A stretch of DNA of 64,000 nt from Larkinella soli (lineage in GTDB: Bacteria; Bacteroidota; Bacteroidia; Cytophagales; Spirosomataceae), in assembly GCF_003703975.1 (NCBI RefSeq), contig NZ_QTJY01000001.1, positions 806,001 through 870,000 on the forward strand. The letters are read 5' to 3'. Both the position numbers and the translations under genes were made by a program. Positions 30,034 through 38,526 of the stretch are shown one piece after another. Each line of letters opens with the position of its first letter. Within the stretch, counting starts at the first letter, position 1. The notes beneath the pieces are model-generated. The model had not been told where the DNA came from. It was given only the letters and a program-made list of their open reading frames with translations, and made no database searches.

Positions 30034-31950
30034 TCAGTTCTTTACTTCGATAAGGGCGCCGTTTTTGATCTCCTCCACGACACCCGGGTCGAGCAGTGTC
30101 GTCGTGTCGCCGAGATTGGCGGTGTCGCCTTCGGCAATCTTGCGGAGAATCCGGCGCATGATCTTGCCCGAACGGGTTTTGGGCAAGCCCGTCACGAACT
30201 GGATCCTGTCGGGTTTGGCGATGGGGCCGATGACCCGGCTGACGGTCGCCAGGATATCCCGTCGCATCAGGTCGGCATCTTCATGCGCCACTGAACTTTC
30301 GGTGATGACGTACGCGTAAATGCCCTGTCCCTTGATGTCGTGCGGGTAGCCGACCACGGCGCTTTCCACCACGCCCGTGTGCATATTGATCGCGTTTTCC
30401 ACCTCGGCCGTCCCGATGCGGTGCCCCGATACGTTCAGAACGTCGTCGACCCGGCCGGTGATCCGATAATACCCGTCTTCATCCCGCAGACAGCCGTCGC
30501 CGGTGAAATACAGACCCTTATAGGCGCTGAAGTACGTCTGGCGGCAGCGATCATGGTCCCCGTAGGTGGTCCGGATGATGCTCGGCCAGGGGAATTTGAT
30601 GCAGAGGTTTCCGCTGACGCCGTTCCCCTCAATCTCGACGCCGTTTTCGTCCACCAGAATCGGCTGAACGCCCGGAAGCGGCAGCGTGGCGAACGTCGGT
30701 TTGGTTTTGGTGATGCCCGCAATCGGCGAGATCATGATCCCGGCGGTTTCGGTCTGCCACCACGTATCGACGATCGGGCAGCGTTTTTTGCCGATATGGT
30801 CGTCGTACCAGTGCCAGGCTTCCTCGTTGATCGGCTCCCCGACCGACCCCAGCACCTTCAGGGAGCCGAGATCATGGTTTTCGACCTTACCCAACCCGAA
30901 GCCCATCAGCGAACGGATGGCCGTGGGCGCCGTATACAGAATATCTACTTTATACTTATCGACAATGTCCCAGAACCGGCCGTTGTCCGGAAACGTCGGG
31001 ACGCCCTCGAACAGCAGGGTCGTGGCTCCACAGGCCAGCGGGCCGTAAACGACATAGCTATGGCCGGTGATCCAGCCGATGTCGGCCGTGCAGAAATGCA
31101 CCTGACCCGGTTCATACTGAAACACGTTCTCGAACGTATAAGCCGTATACACCATGTAGCCACCGCAGGTGTGGACCACCCCCTTGGGCTTTCCGGTAGA
31201 ACCGGAAGTATACAGGATGAAGAGCATGTCTTCGGCGTCCATTTCCTCGGCGGGGCAATCGGCCGTCACCTGCTTGAGTTCCTGCTCCATCCAGACGTCC
31301 CGCCCTTTGATCATCGATACCGGGGTGCGGGTCCGCGTCAGTACGACCACCTTCTTTACGCTCGGACACTGGACCAGCGCGTCGTCGACGGTTTCTTTCA
31401 TCGCGATTTCCTTATTGCCGCGGTAGGCGCCGTCGGACGTGATGACCAGGCAGCACTGGGCGTCGTTGATCCGGTCGGCGATGGACTGCGCCGAAAAGCC
31501 GCCGAACACCACCGAATGGATGGCTCCGATCCGGGCGCAGGCCAGCACCGAGATCGCCAGCTCGGGCACCATCGGCAGATAGATGCAAACCCGATCTCCT
31601 TTGCCGACGCCGTTGCGCTTCAGGACGTTGGCCATACGGCAGACCTGATCGTGCAGCATCCGGTAAGTCATCGTCACCCCGGCTTCATGCGGGTCGTTGG
31701 GTTCCCAGATGATGGCGGGCTGATCCCCACGCTCAGGCAGATGCCGGTCCAGGCAGTTCTCGGTAATATTGAGCTTGCCCCCGACGAACCACTTCACGTT
31801 CGGCTCCTCGAAGTTCCATTGAAGCGTTTTTTTCCAGGGCTTTCTCCATTGGAACTGCTGAGCGATTTCGGCCCAGAAGCCTTCGGGATCTTCCACGCTG
31901 GCCCGGTAGGCCTCCTGGTACTCATCAAAGGTTCGGATTCGGAAATTCAT
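30034..31950 (-). CDS. acs: Acetyl-CoA synthetase
   Basis: 638 residues from the ATG at 31950; the frame runs 16 codons further upstream into AT-rich leader. The adenylate-forming core has FILYTSGSTGKPKGVVH, WWQTETAG and YFTGDGC; the C-terminal domain ends with LPKTRSGKIMRRILR, containing the regulatory Lys acetylated in AcsA-type enzymes. It converts acetate, ATP and CoA to acetyl-CoA. Downstream of a small DUF6814-like gene and an MHS-family transporter on the same strand, it probably works with a carboxylate uptake system. Confidence 0.97.
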   Translation of the reverse strand: MNFRIRTFDEYQEAYRASVEDPEGFWAEIAQQFQWRKPWKKTLQWNFEEPNVKWFVGGKLNITENCLDRHLPERGDQPAIIWEPNDPHEAGVTMTYRMLHDQVCRMANVLKRNGVGKGDRVCIYLPMVPELAISVLACARIGAIHSVVFGGFSAQSIADRINDAQCCLVITSDGAYRGNKEIAMKETVDDALVQCPSVKKVVVLTRTRTPVSMIKGRDVWMEQELKQVTADCPAEEMDAEDMLFILYTSGSTGKPKGVVHTCGGYMVYTAYTFENVFQYEPGQVHFCTADIGWITGHSYVVYGPLACGATTLLFEGVPTFPDNGRFWDIVDKYKVDILYTAPTAIRSLMGFGLGKVENHDLGSLKVLGSVGEPINEEAWHWYDDHIGKKRCPIVDTWWQTETAGIMISPIAGITKTKPTFATLPLPGVQPILVDENGVEIEGNGVSGNLCIKFPWPSIIRTTYGDHDRCRQTYFSAYKGLYFTGDGCLRDEDGYYRITGRVDDVLNVSGHRIGTAEVENAINMHTGVVESAVVGYPHDIKGQGIYAYVITESSVAHEDADLMRRDILATVSRVIGPIAKPDRIQFVTGLPKTRSGKIMRRILRKIAEGDTANLGDTTTLLDPGVVEEIKNGALIEVKN

Positions 31951-32042
31951 TTTTTTAAGAAATTTTAAAAATGTCACGCGGAGTCGCAAAGAACGCAAAG
32001 TTTCTGCAAAATCGTAAGACTCTTTTTGACTTTAACGGGAGA

Positions 32043-32258
32043 CTATTCGTATTCTCCCAGCCAGGCGTATCGTCCAAAAAGGATCAGTCCGGCCGTAATG
32101 GGCAGGAAAATTACGACGATGACCAGCCAGAACACAAAGTCTTCCGTGTTGGCCGTCGGAGAGGTCAGCCGGGTGGCGGCCTGGTACGGTAAACCGACCA
32201 TCAGGGCCAGTCCGAGCAGCATCCAGACCAGACCCAGCGTTTTTTTAATGGCGTTCAT
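32043..32258 (-). CDS. Small two-helix membrane protein (DUF6814-like)
   Basis: 71 residues with two membrane helices (LGLVWMLLGLALMVGLPYQ and FVFWLVIVVIFLPITAGLILFG). Small proteins of this kind (DUF6814) occur next to MFS transporters in Bacteroidota. It starts 17 bases after the transporter's stop and ends with GRYAWLGEYE. A subunit or accessory of the transporter is likely. Confidence 0.7.
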   Translation of the reverse strand: MNAIKKTLGLVWMLLGLALMVGLPYQAATRLTSPTANTEDFVFWLVIVVIFLPITAGLILFGRYAWLGEYE

Positions 32259-32275
32259 GAGAGCAGCAGAGGGGG

Positions 32276-33802
32276 TTAGTCTTCCACGGTTTTATATTGT
32301 CGTTTGTCGATGTACAGAATGCCGATGATCAGGCAGAGGACGGCAATGCCGATGGGGTACCAGAGACCCTGGAGATAGGCATCCGGGGCGCCGGTCTTTT
32401 TGGCGGTTTCGACGAGACTGGTGGCGATGAAGGGCGTCAGCCCACCGAAAACGCCGTTTCCGATGTGATAGGGCAGCGACATGGAGGTGTAGCGGATGCG
32501 CGTCGGGAAGAGTTCGACCAGGAAGGCGGCAATCGGGCCGTAAACCATCGTGACATACAGCACCTGCACCAGCACCAGCATCACCATTTTCCAGAAGGGA
32601 TTGGTGCCGAGTGTCACCTCCCGTTTGATGTCGGTCGGCAGTTGGCTGTCTTCGGATCTGGTTTCGCGGAATACCGTACCGTCCTCAAAATACTGTATGG
32701 TGGTCGTGGTGGCCTTGAACGGGCCGGCTTTGTCGGTTTTCACCAGCTTCCGTTCGATGGACCGCCGGTACGTTTCCTCCGTTTTGAGCGACAGGTCGGC
32801 CTGCTCGAACATGGAGCGGTAGATGGGCCGGTAGGTGACGACTCCGAGCAGCATCCCGGCCAGCATGATGTTCCGGCGGCCGATCCGGTCGGACAGTCCG
32901 CCGAAGATGACGAAGAAGGGCGTCGCCACCATCAGGGCGATGGCAATGATGTAGTTGGACTGTACGAACTCGACGTTGCAGGTTTTCTGGATGAACGACA
33001 GGGCGTAAAACTGCCCGGTGTACCAGATCACCCCCTGCCCGGCCGTAGCTCCGAACAGCGCCAGCAGAACCATCTTCAGGTTGGCCTTCCGGCCGAAGCT
33101 TTCCTTCAAGGGGTTGGTCGATATTTTACCCTCCTCCTTGATCTTCTGAAACAGGGGGGATTCCGACATTCGGAGCCGGATATAGATGGAAATGGCGACC
33201 AGCAGAGCCGACAGGAGGAAGGGAACGCGCCAGCCCCAGGCATTGAAGGTTTCGACGCCCATCAGCTGACGGGTCGCCAGGATGACGCCCAGCGAAACAA
33301 ACAGGCCGAGGGTGGCCGTGGTCTGGATAAAACTGGTGTAATAGCCCCGCCGGTTATCCGGCGAGTGTTCGGCCACATACGTGGCGGCCCCGCCGTACTC
33401 CCCGCCCAGCGCCAGCCCCTGCACCAGGCGCAGGAACAGCACCAGCCCGGGGGCCAGCATTCCGATCTGTTCATAGCCGGGCACGCATCCGATCAGGAAG
33501 GTGGAGCCGCCCATCAGCACGAGCGTGAGCAGGAAGGTATATTTCCGCCCGACCAGATCGCCGAGCCGGCCGAAGACCAGCGCGCCGAAGGGCCGGACGA
33601 TAAAACCGGCGGCAAAGGTGGCCAGCGTCGAGAGGAAACCGGCGGTGGGATTGTCTTTTGGAAAAAACTGGGCCGAAAGAATCGTAGCCAGACTGCCGAA
33701 AATGTAGAAGTCGTACCACTCGATGAGCGTCCCGACGGACGAGGCCGTAATGACCCGCCAGACACCCCGGCTTTCGGATGATACGGATGGCTTGGTAAGC
33801 AT
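32276..33802 (-). CDS. MHS-type MFS transporter with a long periplasmic-type insert
   Basis: 508 residues, twelve membrane helices. The N-terminal half has the metabolite:H+ symporter signature (GTLIEWYDFYIFGSLA, FGRLGDLVGRK, GGEYGGAATYVAEH). Most MHS transporters have about 430-450 residues; here an extra hydrophilic segment of about 70 residues (330-400: EETYRRSIERKLVK, TTTTIQYFEDGTVFRE) lies between helices 8 and 9. Substrates in this family are carboxylates, betaine or proline. With acs and the DUF6814-like gene downstream, a short-chain carboxylate such as acetate is plausible. Confidence 0.88.
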   Translation of the reverse strand: MLTKPSVSSESRGVWRVITASSVGTLIEWYDFYIFGSLATILSAQFFPKDNPTAGFLSTLATFAAGFIVRPFGALVFGRLGDLVGRKYTFLLTLVLMGGSTFLIGCVPGYEQIGMLAPGLVLFLRLVQGLALGGEYGGAATYVAEHSPDNRRGYYTSFIQTTATLGLFVSLGVILATRQLMGVETFNAWGWRVPFLLSALLVAISIYIRLRMSESPLFQKIKEEGKISTNPLKESFGRKANLKMVLLALFGATAGQGVIWYTGQFYALSFIQKTCNVEFVQSNYIIAIALMVATPFFVIFGGLSDRIGRRNIMLAGMLLGVVTYRPIYRSMFEQADLSLKTEETYRRSIERKLVKTDKAGPFKATTTTIQYFEDGTVFRETRSEDSQLPTDIKREVTLGTNPFWKMVMLVLVQVLYVTMVYGPIAAFLVELFPTRIRYTSMSLPYHIGNGVFGGLTPFIATSLVETAKKTGAPDAYLQGLWYPIGIAVLCLIIGILYIDKRQYKTVED

Positions 33803-33886
33803 AAAAAAGGGTTGGGTTTGGAATTTGCCTTAAAAAAGCAACTTTACCCGCTTTTTTCCTACTCCCTGCGCCGATGGAAACCCATG

Positions 33887-33916
33887 AAAAAGCCGGGCCG
33901 GCCGGCCCGGCTTTTT
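33887..33916 (-). terminator. Perfectly palindromic terminator after can
   Basis: A 30-base perfect palindrome (AAAAAGCCGGGCCGG and its complement) ends in a T run in either direction. It lies 8 bases after the carbonic anhydrase stop. Confidence 0.8.
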
Positions 33917-33924
33917 CCGGTTGG

Positions 33925-34629
33925 TTATTTTTCAACGGGCTGCTGCCCGCCCAGAAGCCGTATGTCCGTCGTCAGGGCTTTTTTCAGCCCGTCTTTCGCG
34001 TCCTGATCCCGAACGAACTGCACGTCGTTTTTGTCGTCCGGCGACAGGTTGCTGATTTCCTTCAGCATACCGTTCCGCAGGTCAAAAACCCAGCCGTGAA
34101 TCCAGAGGTCCTGTTTCCGCTCCCAGGCGTCCTGAACGATGGAGGTTCGGGCCAGGCTGTAGACCTGTTCCTTCGTGCTCAGTTCGACCAGCCGGTCGAA
34201 CCGCTCGTGCTCGTCGGAGATGGCCGCCAGTTCGTCCCGGTATTTGACCTTGACGTTCTTGATGTTCTGAAGCCAGTGATCGATCAGCCCGAAGTGCTTG
34301 TCGAGCAGGGCGGCTTTGACCCCACCGCATTCATAGTGGCCGCAGATGATGATGTGCCGCACTTTCAGCACTTCAACGGCATATTGCAGGACGCTGAGCA
34401 GATTCAGGTCGGAACCGATCACCTGATTGGCAATGTTCCGGTGAACGAACATCTCACCCGGCATGGTGCCCGTAATTTCTTCCGCCGAAACCCGGCTGTC
34501 CGAGCAGCCGATCCACAGGAAAGCCGGGTTCTGGTCGGAGGCCAGTTCGTCGAAGTAATGCTCGTCCAGTTCCAGTTTATCCAGGGCCCAGGCTTTATTC
34601 GCCAACAACAACTTCTCGTGTGCGTGCAT
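33925..34629 (-). CDS. can: Beta-class carbonic anhydrase
   Basis: 234 residues. Zinc ligands Cys42 (in IGCSDSRVSAEE), His98 and Cys101 (CGHYECGG), with the Asp44-Arg46 dyad, are all present; FVHRNIAN is the usual conserved block. It interconverts CO2 and bicarbonate. The start overlaps the 3' end of the SulP transporter gene by 35 bases, so translation is probably coupled and the two products are needed together. Confidence 0.95.
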   Translation of the reverse strand: MHAHEKLLLANKAWALDKLELDEHYFDELASDQNPAFLWIGCSDSRVSAEEITGTMPGEMFVHRNIANQVIGSDLNLLSVLQYAVEVLKVRHIIICGHYECGGVKAALLDKHFGLIDHWLQNIKNVKVKYRDELAAISDEHERFDRLVELSTKEQVYSLARTSIVQDAWERKQDLWIHGWVFDLRNGMLKEISNLSPDDKNDVQFVRDQDAKDGLKKALTTDIRLLGGQQPVEK

Positions 34630-36211
34630 GATTGCGAATCCGACGTTTTTGTAAGGTTACATTCTTCAATTCGTAGTGGATGCCCTGCGACTGGGCCGTT
34701 TCCCGGAACTCCTGGAGGATGTCGTAAATATCGTGGTCGATAAACGAGGCATGCGTTCCGTCGACGAGCACCTGATCCCCGGGCTGCAATTCGCGCAGGG
34801 CTTCCTTCAGCTGCGGCTTCACAAGGAAATACAGGTCTTTCTGAAACTTGATCAGCACCTTATTGCCGTCGCGTATTACCCGGAAAGCGGCCTGAAAATT
34901 AGTGTACAGGATAAACAGGATACCGACGACCAGCCCGATCCCGATTCCCACCAGCAGGTCGGTGAAGACGATGCCGACTACCGTGACGAAGAAGGGAATA
35001 AACTGATTCCAGCCTTCCCGGTAGATTTTTTTGAATACGTCGGGATTGGCCAGCTTGTAGCCGACCATGATCAGGATGGCCGCCAGACAGGCGAGCGGAA
35101 TTCGGTTCAGCATCGGTGCCGCCAGAAAAACCGCCAGCATCAGCAGCACCCCGTGAATCAGGGCCGACACCCGGCTTTTTGCGCCCCCAATCACGTTGGC
35201 CGTCGTGCGGACGACGACCGACGTGACAGGCAGCCCGCCGATCAGGCCCGACAGCATATTGCCGATGCCCTGAGCCGCCAGTTCCTGATCGGGGGAAGAA
35301 ACCCGCTTCAGGGGGTCGAGCCGGTCGGAGGCTTCCAGGTTCAGCAGGGTTTCCAGACTGGCCACCACCGCAATCGTGATGGCAATTCCGTACACCTGAG
35401 GATTGGTAAGAGCACTGAAATCAGGAAGATAGAAGATGGAGAACAGGCTTTCACCGGCTTTGATCTCCGGCACCTGCACCATGTGCTGATGAGCCGTGTC
35501 GCCCAGATACCAGCCTGGGAAGGTGGCCTTGAAGAACTCATTCAGGGCGACTCCCAATATTACCACGGCCAGCCCACCCGGAAAGACCTTGAAGAATCCG
35601 CCCTTCGCTTTGGCGGCTTTGTCCCAGAAAATCAGGAGGAGAAAGGAAAGGACCGAGATCAGCACCGCACCGGTGCTGGCGGTTACGACGGCCCGGTAAA
35701 TTTCGGAAATCGTATTTTCGCCGTCGGCCAGCTGCTGGAACTCGAACTCTCCTTCATAATCGTTGTCACGGCCCAGAGCGTGCGGAATCTGTTTCAGGAT
35801 GATGACCAGCCCGATGGCGACGAGCATCCCTTTGATGACACTGTTCGGAAAGTAGCCGCTGAATTTTCCGGCACGAAGGATTCCCAAAACGAACTGGATG
35901 ACTCCCGCCAGGACGACGGCGGCCAGGAACGATTCAAACGAACCCAGCCGTTCGATGCTGTCGGCCACGATGACGGCCAGACCGGCCGCCGGTCCGCTGA
36001 CGCTGACCTCCGAGCCGGACAGAAGGCCGACGATGATCCCGCCGATCATACCGGCCACAAGTCCGGAAAACAGAGGAGCACCGGAGGCCAGGGCAATACC
36101 CAGACAAAGCGGCAACGCAACCAGAAAAACGGAAAGCCCCGAGGGCAGATCCGCCCGAAGCATCGAACCGGAATAATTGGTTAAGGTCTTTAGGGGTCTA
36201 AAGATATTCAT
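34595..36211 (-). CDS. SulP-family anion transporter with STAS domain
   Basis: 538 residues: about ten to twelve membrane helices including the SulP signature region (LPSGLSVFLVALPLCLGIALASGAPLFSGLVAG), then a C-terminal STAS domain (about 445-530, DQVLVDGTHASFIDHDIYDIL). Members carry sulfate or bicarbonate (BicA-like). Overlap with a carbonic anhydrase gene argues for bicarbonate here; SulP-carbonic anhydrase pairs and fusions are known. Start is the ATG at 36211. Confidence 0.9.
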   Translation of the reverse strand: MNIFRPLKTLTNYSGSMLRADLPSGLSVFLVALPLCLGIALASGAPLFSGLVAGMIGGIIVGLLSGSEVSVSGPAAGLAVIVADSIERLGSFESFLAAVVLAGVIQFVLGILRAGKFSGYFPNSVIKGMLVAIGLVIILKQIPHALGRDNDYEGEFEFQQLADGENTISEIYRAVVTASTGAVLISVLSFLLLIFWDKAAKAKGGFFKVFPGGLAVVILGVALNEFFKATFPGWYLGDTAHQHMVQVPEIKAGESLFSIFYLPDFSALTNPQVYGIAITIAVVASLETLLNLEASDRLDPLKRVSSPDQELAAQGIGNMLSGLIGGLPVTSVVVRTTANVIGGAKSRVSALIHGVLLMLAVFLAAPMLNRIPLACLAAILIMVGYKLANPDVFKKIYREGWNQFIPFFVTVVGIVFTDLLVGIGIGLVVGILFILYTNFQAAFRVIRDGNKVLIKFQKDLYFLVKPQLKEALRELQPGDQVLVDGTHASFIDHDIYDILQEFRETAQSQGIHYELKNVTLQKRRIRNHARTREVVVGE

Positions 36212-36354
36212 ACAGAAAGGAACTTATGGGTTCGATTTAAAGTGTTGGATAGGTCAGCCGGGAAAATCCACAGCCATATAATCTAACTAAAAAATTGGAA
36301 AGAAAATTTTAATCGGTTTTTAATCCTTGCATAGTTAACAATTTTTCTTGCCAA

Positions 36355-37566
36355 ATGACAGTTTTGACCCCAAAAGAGAGGGAATATCTCCGGAATCACC
36401 CCGAAGAGGACCCCCACCGGCTTCTATTGAAAAAACTGGCTTCGACGGAGATTCGGTGGAAAGTAGTGGCGGCCCAGCTGGCCGCCCGGCAGAAAGCCCG
36501 GACCAAACTGCCGGGCTGGACCGCCCATCCGGAGGTCCTATTCCCCCCCGCCCTGTCGGTCGAGCAGTCGTCATCAGAGGGTACGGCCGCCTACAAAGGG
36601 AATCTGGTGGAGCGCTCGGCGGAAAAGGGGATCCTGCTGGACCTGACGGGCGGCATGGGGGTCGACAGCCTGGCCTTTTCCCGCTATGCCGGAGAAGTAC
36701 ACTACATTGAAATACAAGCTGAACTGGTCGAATTAGCCGCTCATAATCTGCCGCTGCTGGGCGGCACCAACATCCGGTTTCACCAAGGCAACGGCATCGA
36801 ATTTCTCCGGAACTTCGGACGGCGTGTCGACTGGGTGTTTCTCGATCCGGCCCGTCGCGACGGCCAAGGCGGGAAGGTTTTCCGGCTGGAAGACTGCGAA
36901 CCGGGCCTGAACGAATACCGGTCGATCCTTTCCTACACCCGCAACGTCATGCTGAAAACGTCCCCGCTGATCGATCTGGAAGCCGCCTTAAGCCGGTTGC
37001 CGGGGGTGCGGGAGGTGCATGTGGTTTCGGTGGACAACGAGTGTAAGGAAGTCCTTTTTATATTAAAAGAGTCAGAGAATCAGGCGATTCCCATTTCGAC
37101 CGTCAACCTGCGGGGCCACGCGCCGACCCAGGTATTTATCTTTTCCCGAACGGAGGAAACCCGGTCGGAAATAAAATTCAGCCTTCCGGGGCGTTACTTA
37201 TTCGAACCCAATGCGTCCGTAATGAAAGCGGGCGGCTTTCGGAGCGTGGCCGCCCGGTTCGGACTCGGAAAGCTGGCCACGAACAGCCACCTGTATACGA
37301 GCGACGAACTGATCCCCGACTTTCCCGGTCGGTCGTTCGAACTGCTTCAGGTCTGCCGCCCGGACCGAAAGGAAATTCAACAGGTTTTGTCGGAATTAAA
37401 CCACGGACCGGTCAAGGCCAATCTGGCCGTTCGGAATTTTCCGGAACCCGTCAAAGTCCTGAAGAAAAAACTGGGAATTGCCGACGGGGGCGATCTTTAT
37501 CTCTTTGCGACCACCCTGTTTGATGCCAATAAACGTATTTTAGTTACAAGAAAAGCCACCAATTGA
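36355..37566 (+). CDS. SAM-dependent methyltransferase, THUMP-like domain family
   Basis: 403 residues. The methyltransferase core carries the SAM motif LLDLTGGMGVDSLAFSR (about 95-110) and WVFLDPARRDGQGG (about 160-173). An N-terminal helical region and C-terminal THUMP-like domain (about 310-400, VKANLAVRNFPEPVKVLKKKL) match Bacteroidota proteins described as THUMP-like-domain methyltransferases. RNA is the likely substrate, but this is not proved. No partner is in the operon apart from the exported coiled-coil gene after it. Confidence 0.82.
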   Translation: MTVLTPKEREYLRNHPEEDPHRLLLKKLASTEIRWKVVAAQLAARQKARTKLPGWTAHPEVLFPPALSVEQSSSEGTAAYKGNLVERSAEKGILLDLTGGMGVDSLAFSRYAGEVHYIEIQAELVELAAHNLPLLGGTNIRFHQGNGIEFLRNFGRRVDWVFLDPARRDGQGGKVFRLEDCEPGLNEYRSILSYTRNVMLKTSPLIDLEAALSRLPGVREVHVVSVDNECKEVLFILKESENQAIPISTVNLRGHAPTQVFIFSRTEETRSEIKFSLPGRYLFEPNASVMKAGGFRSVAARFGLGKLATNSHLYTSDELIPDFPGRSFELLQVCRPDRKEIQQVLSELNHGPVKANLAVRNFPEPVKVLKKKLGIADGGDLYLFATTLFDANKRILVTRKATN

Positions 37567-37577
37567 TCGTTATTCCT

Positions 37578-38273
37578 ATGAAAATGTCGTTCTTCATTTC
37601 GTGTGCAGGTTGGATGGTTTGTTTAGTAAGTACCACCCAACCCACTTATTCTCAGTCGGTTTATTCATCCACTGAGAAAATAGAACAGCAGTCGATGCCA
37701 GGCGTCACGGTCAGCATTCCGGTTGACGGGAAGTTTGTCGATAAGGAGTGGGAGGCCCGACTGAAGTCGTTCGGGCGGGTTTCGGCCGGACGCGGTGGGG
37801 TCTACAAGGTTCCGTCGGCCAACATCCCGGCCTTGTCGTCCAATCCGATCAACCTGTCGAGCAAGGTCGATGCCTCCCGTGACAAAGCCACGGTATTTCT
37901 CGCGGCTGATCTGGGCAGCGGGGAGTTTGTCAAGGTCGGAAGCCGGGAATACAACGAACTGGAGTCGATCCTGAAAGAATTTGCCAGAAAAACGCAGTCC
38001 GGCAATGAACTGCGGATGGCCGAAGCGGAGTTCAATACCGCCCAGAAAAACCATGAAAAGATGGTTCGGCAGGGTGAAAAACTTCAGCGGGATATAGAAC
38101 GCAATAAAAAGGAAAAAGAAACGCTGCTCCGCAAAATCGACGAAAATGCGAAGGAACTCGTAGACCTTGAACGGGCGCTGGAAACCAACAAAACGGACGT
38201 TGTCAACGCGGGAACGGAATTTGAAAACCGAAAGAAAGCCGTCGAGGCCGTCCGTGCCAAGGCGCCGAAATAA
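37578..38273 (+). CDS. Exported coiled-coil protein, unknown
   Basis: 231 residues from the ATG at 37578; signal peptide about 1-27 (SCAGWMVCLVSTTQPTYSQ). The middle (about 30-120) is not recognised; the last 110 residues form a long charged coiled coil (KMVRQGEKLQRDIERNKKEKETLLRKIDENAKELVDLERAL). Probably periplasmic. It begins 11 bases after the methyltransferase stop. A terminator is at 38401. Confidence 0.6.
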   Translation: MKMSFFISCAGWMVCLVSTTQPTYSQSVYSSTEKIEQQSMPGVTVSIPVDGKFVDKEWEARLKSFGRVSAGRGGVYKVPSANIPALSSNPINLSSKVDASRDKATVFLAADLGSGEFVKVGSREYNELESILKEFARKTQSGNELRMAEAEFNTAQKNHEKMVRQGEKLQRDIERNKKEKETLLRKIDENAKELVDLERALETNKTDVVNAGTEFENRKKAVEAVRAKAPK

Positions 38274-38400
38274 AGTTAGGGTGTTAAGGAGCTGGGGAGT
38301 TAATGAGTCTGATCGCTGCCGGCGAAACTCGCAAATCCCTAAACTCTGGACTTACTAACTTTCAAGAACCCTGTGATGTGTGGTTTGAGGGGACAGATGC

Positions 38401-38437
38401 GGCCCGTCAGTCGGCTTCCGACTGGCGGGCCTTTTTT
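38401..38437 (+). terminator. Intrinsic terminator
   Basis: GGCCCGTCAGTCGG (38401-38414) pairs over 14 bp, one G.T, with 38418-38431, 3-base loop, then TTTTTT. It ends the methyltransferase/coiled-coil transcript. Confidence 0.8.
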
Positions 38438-38440
38438 AAT

Positions 38441-38524
38441 GATTGAGTTGTTGAATGATTGAATGCTGCGCTGCCATTTCAAGCATTGCGGAGCCCATTC
38501 AATCATTCAACAATTCAACAATTC
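38441..38524. repeat. Palindromic intergenic element, copy 3
   Basis: Left arm 38441-38465 and right arm 38496-38524 share an 18-base perfect inverted match (TTGTTGAATGATTGAATG); core CTGCGCTGCCATTT...ATTGCGGAGC. It sits between the terminator and the 3' end of murF-alr. Confidence 0.8.
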
Positions 38525-38526
38525 GA

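Noticed and set aside
30340-31968. Long open frame antisense to acs, and similar ones antisense to the MFS, SulP and polA genes
   Set aside because: High GC codon bias leaves the opposite strand open; the products are His/Arg/Gly-rich with no domain, while the sense frames have clear families.
31983-32003. GCAAAGAACGCAAAG tract upstream of acs
   Set aside because: Resembles common CGCAAAG-type dispersed repeats of Bacteroidota and has only one copy here; no support for a specific function.
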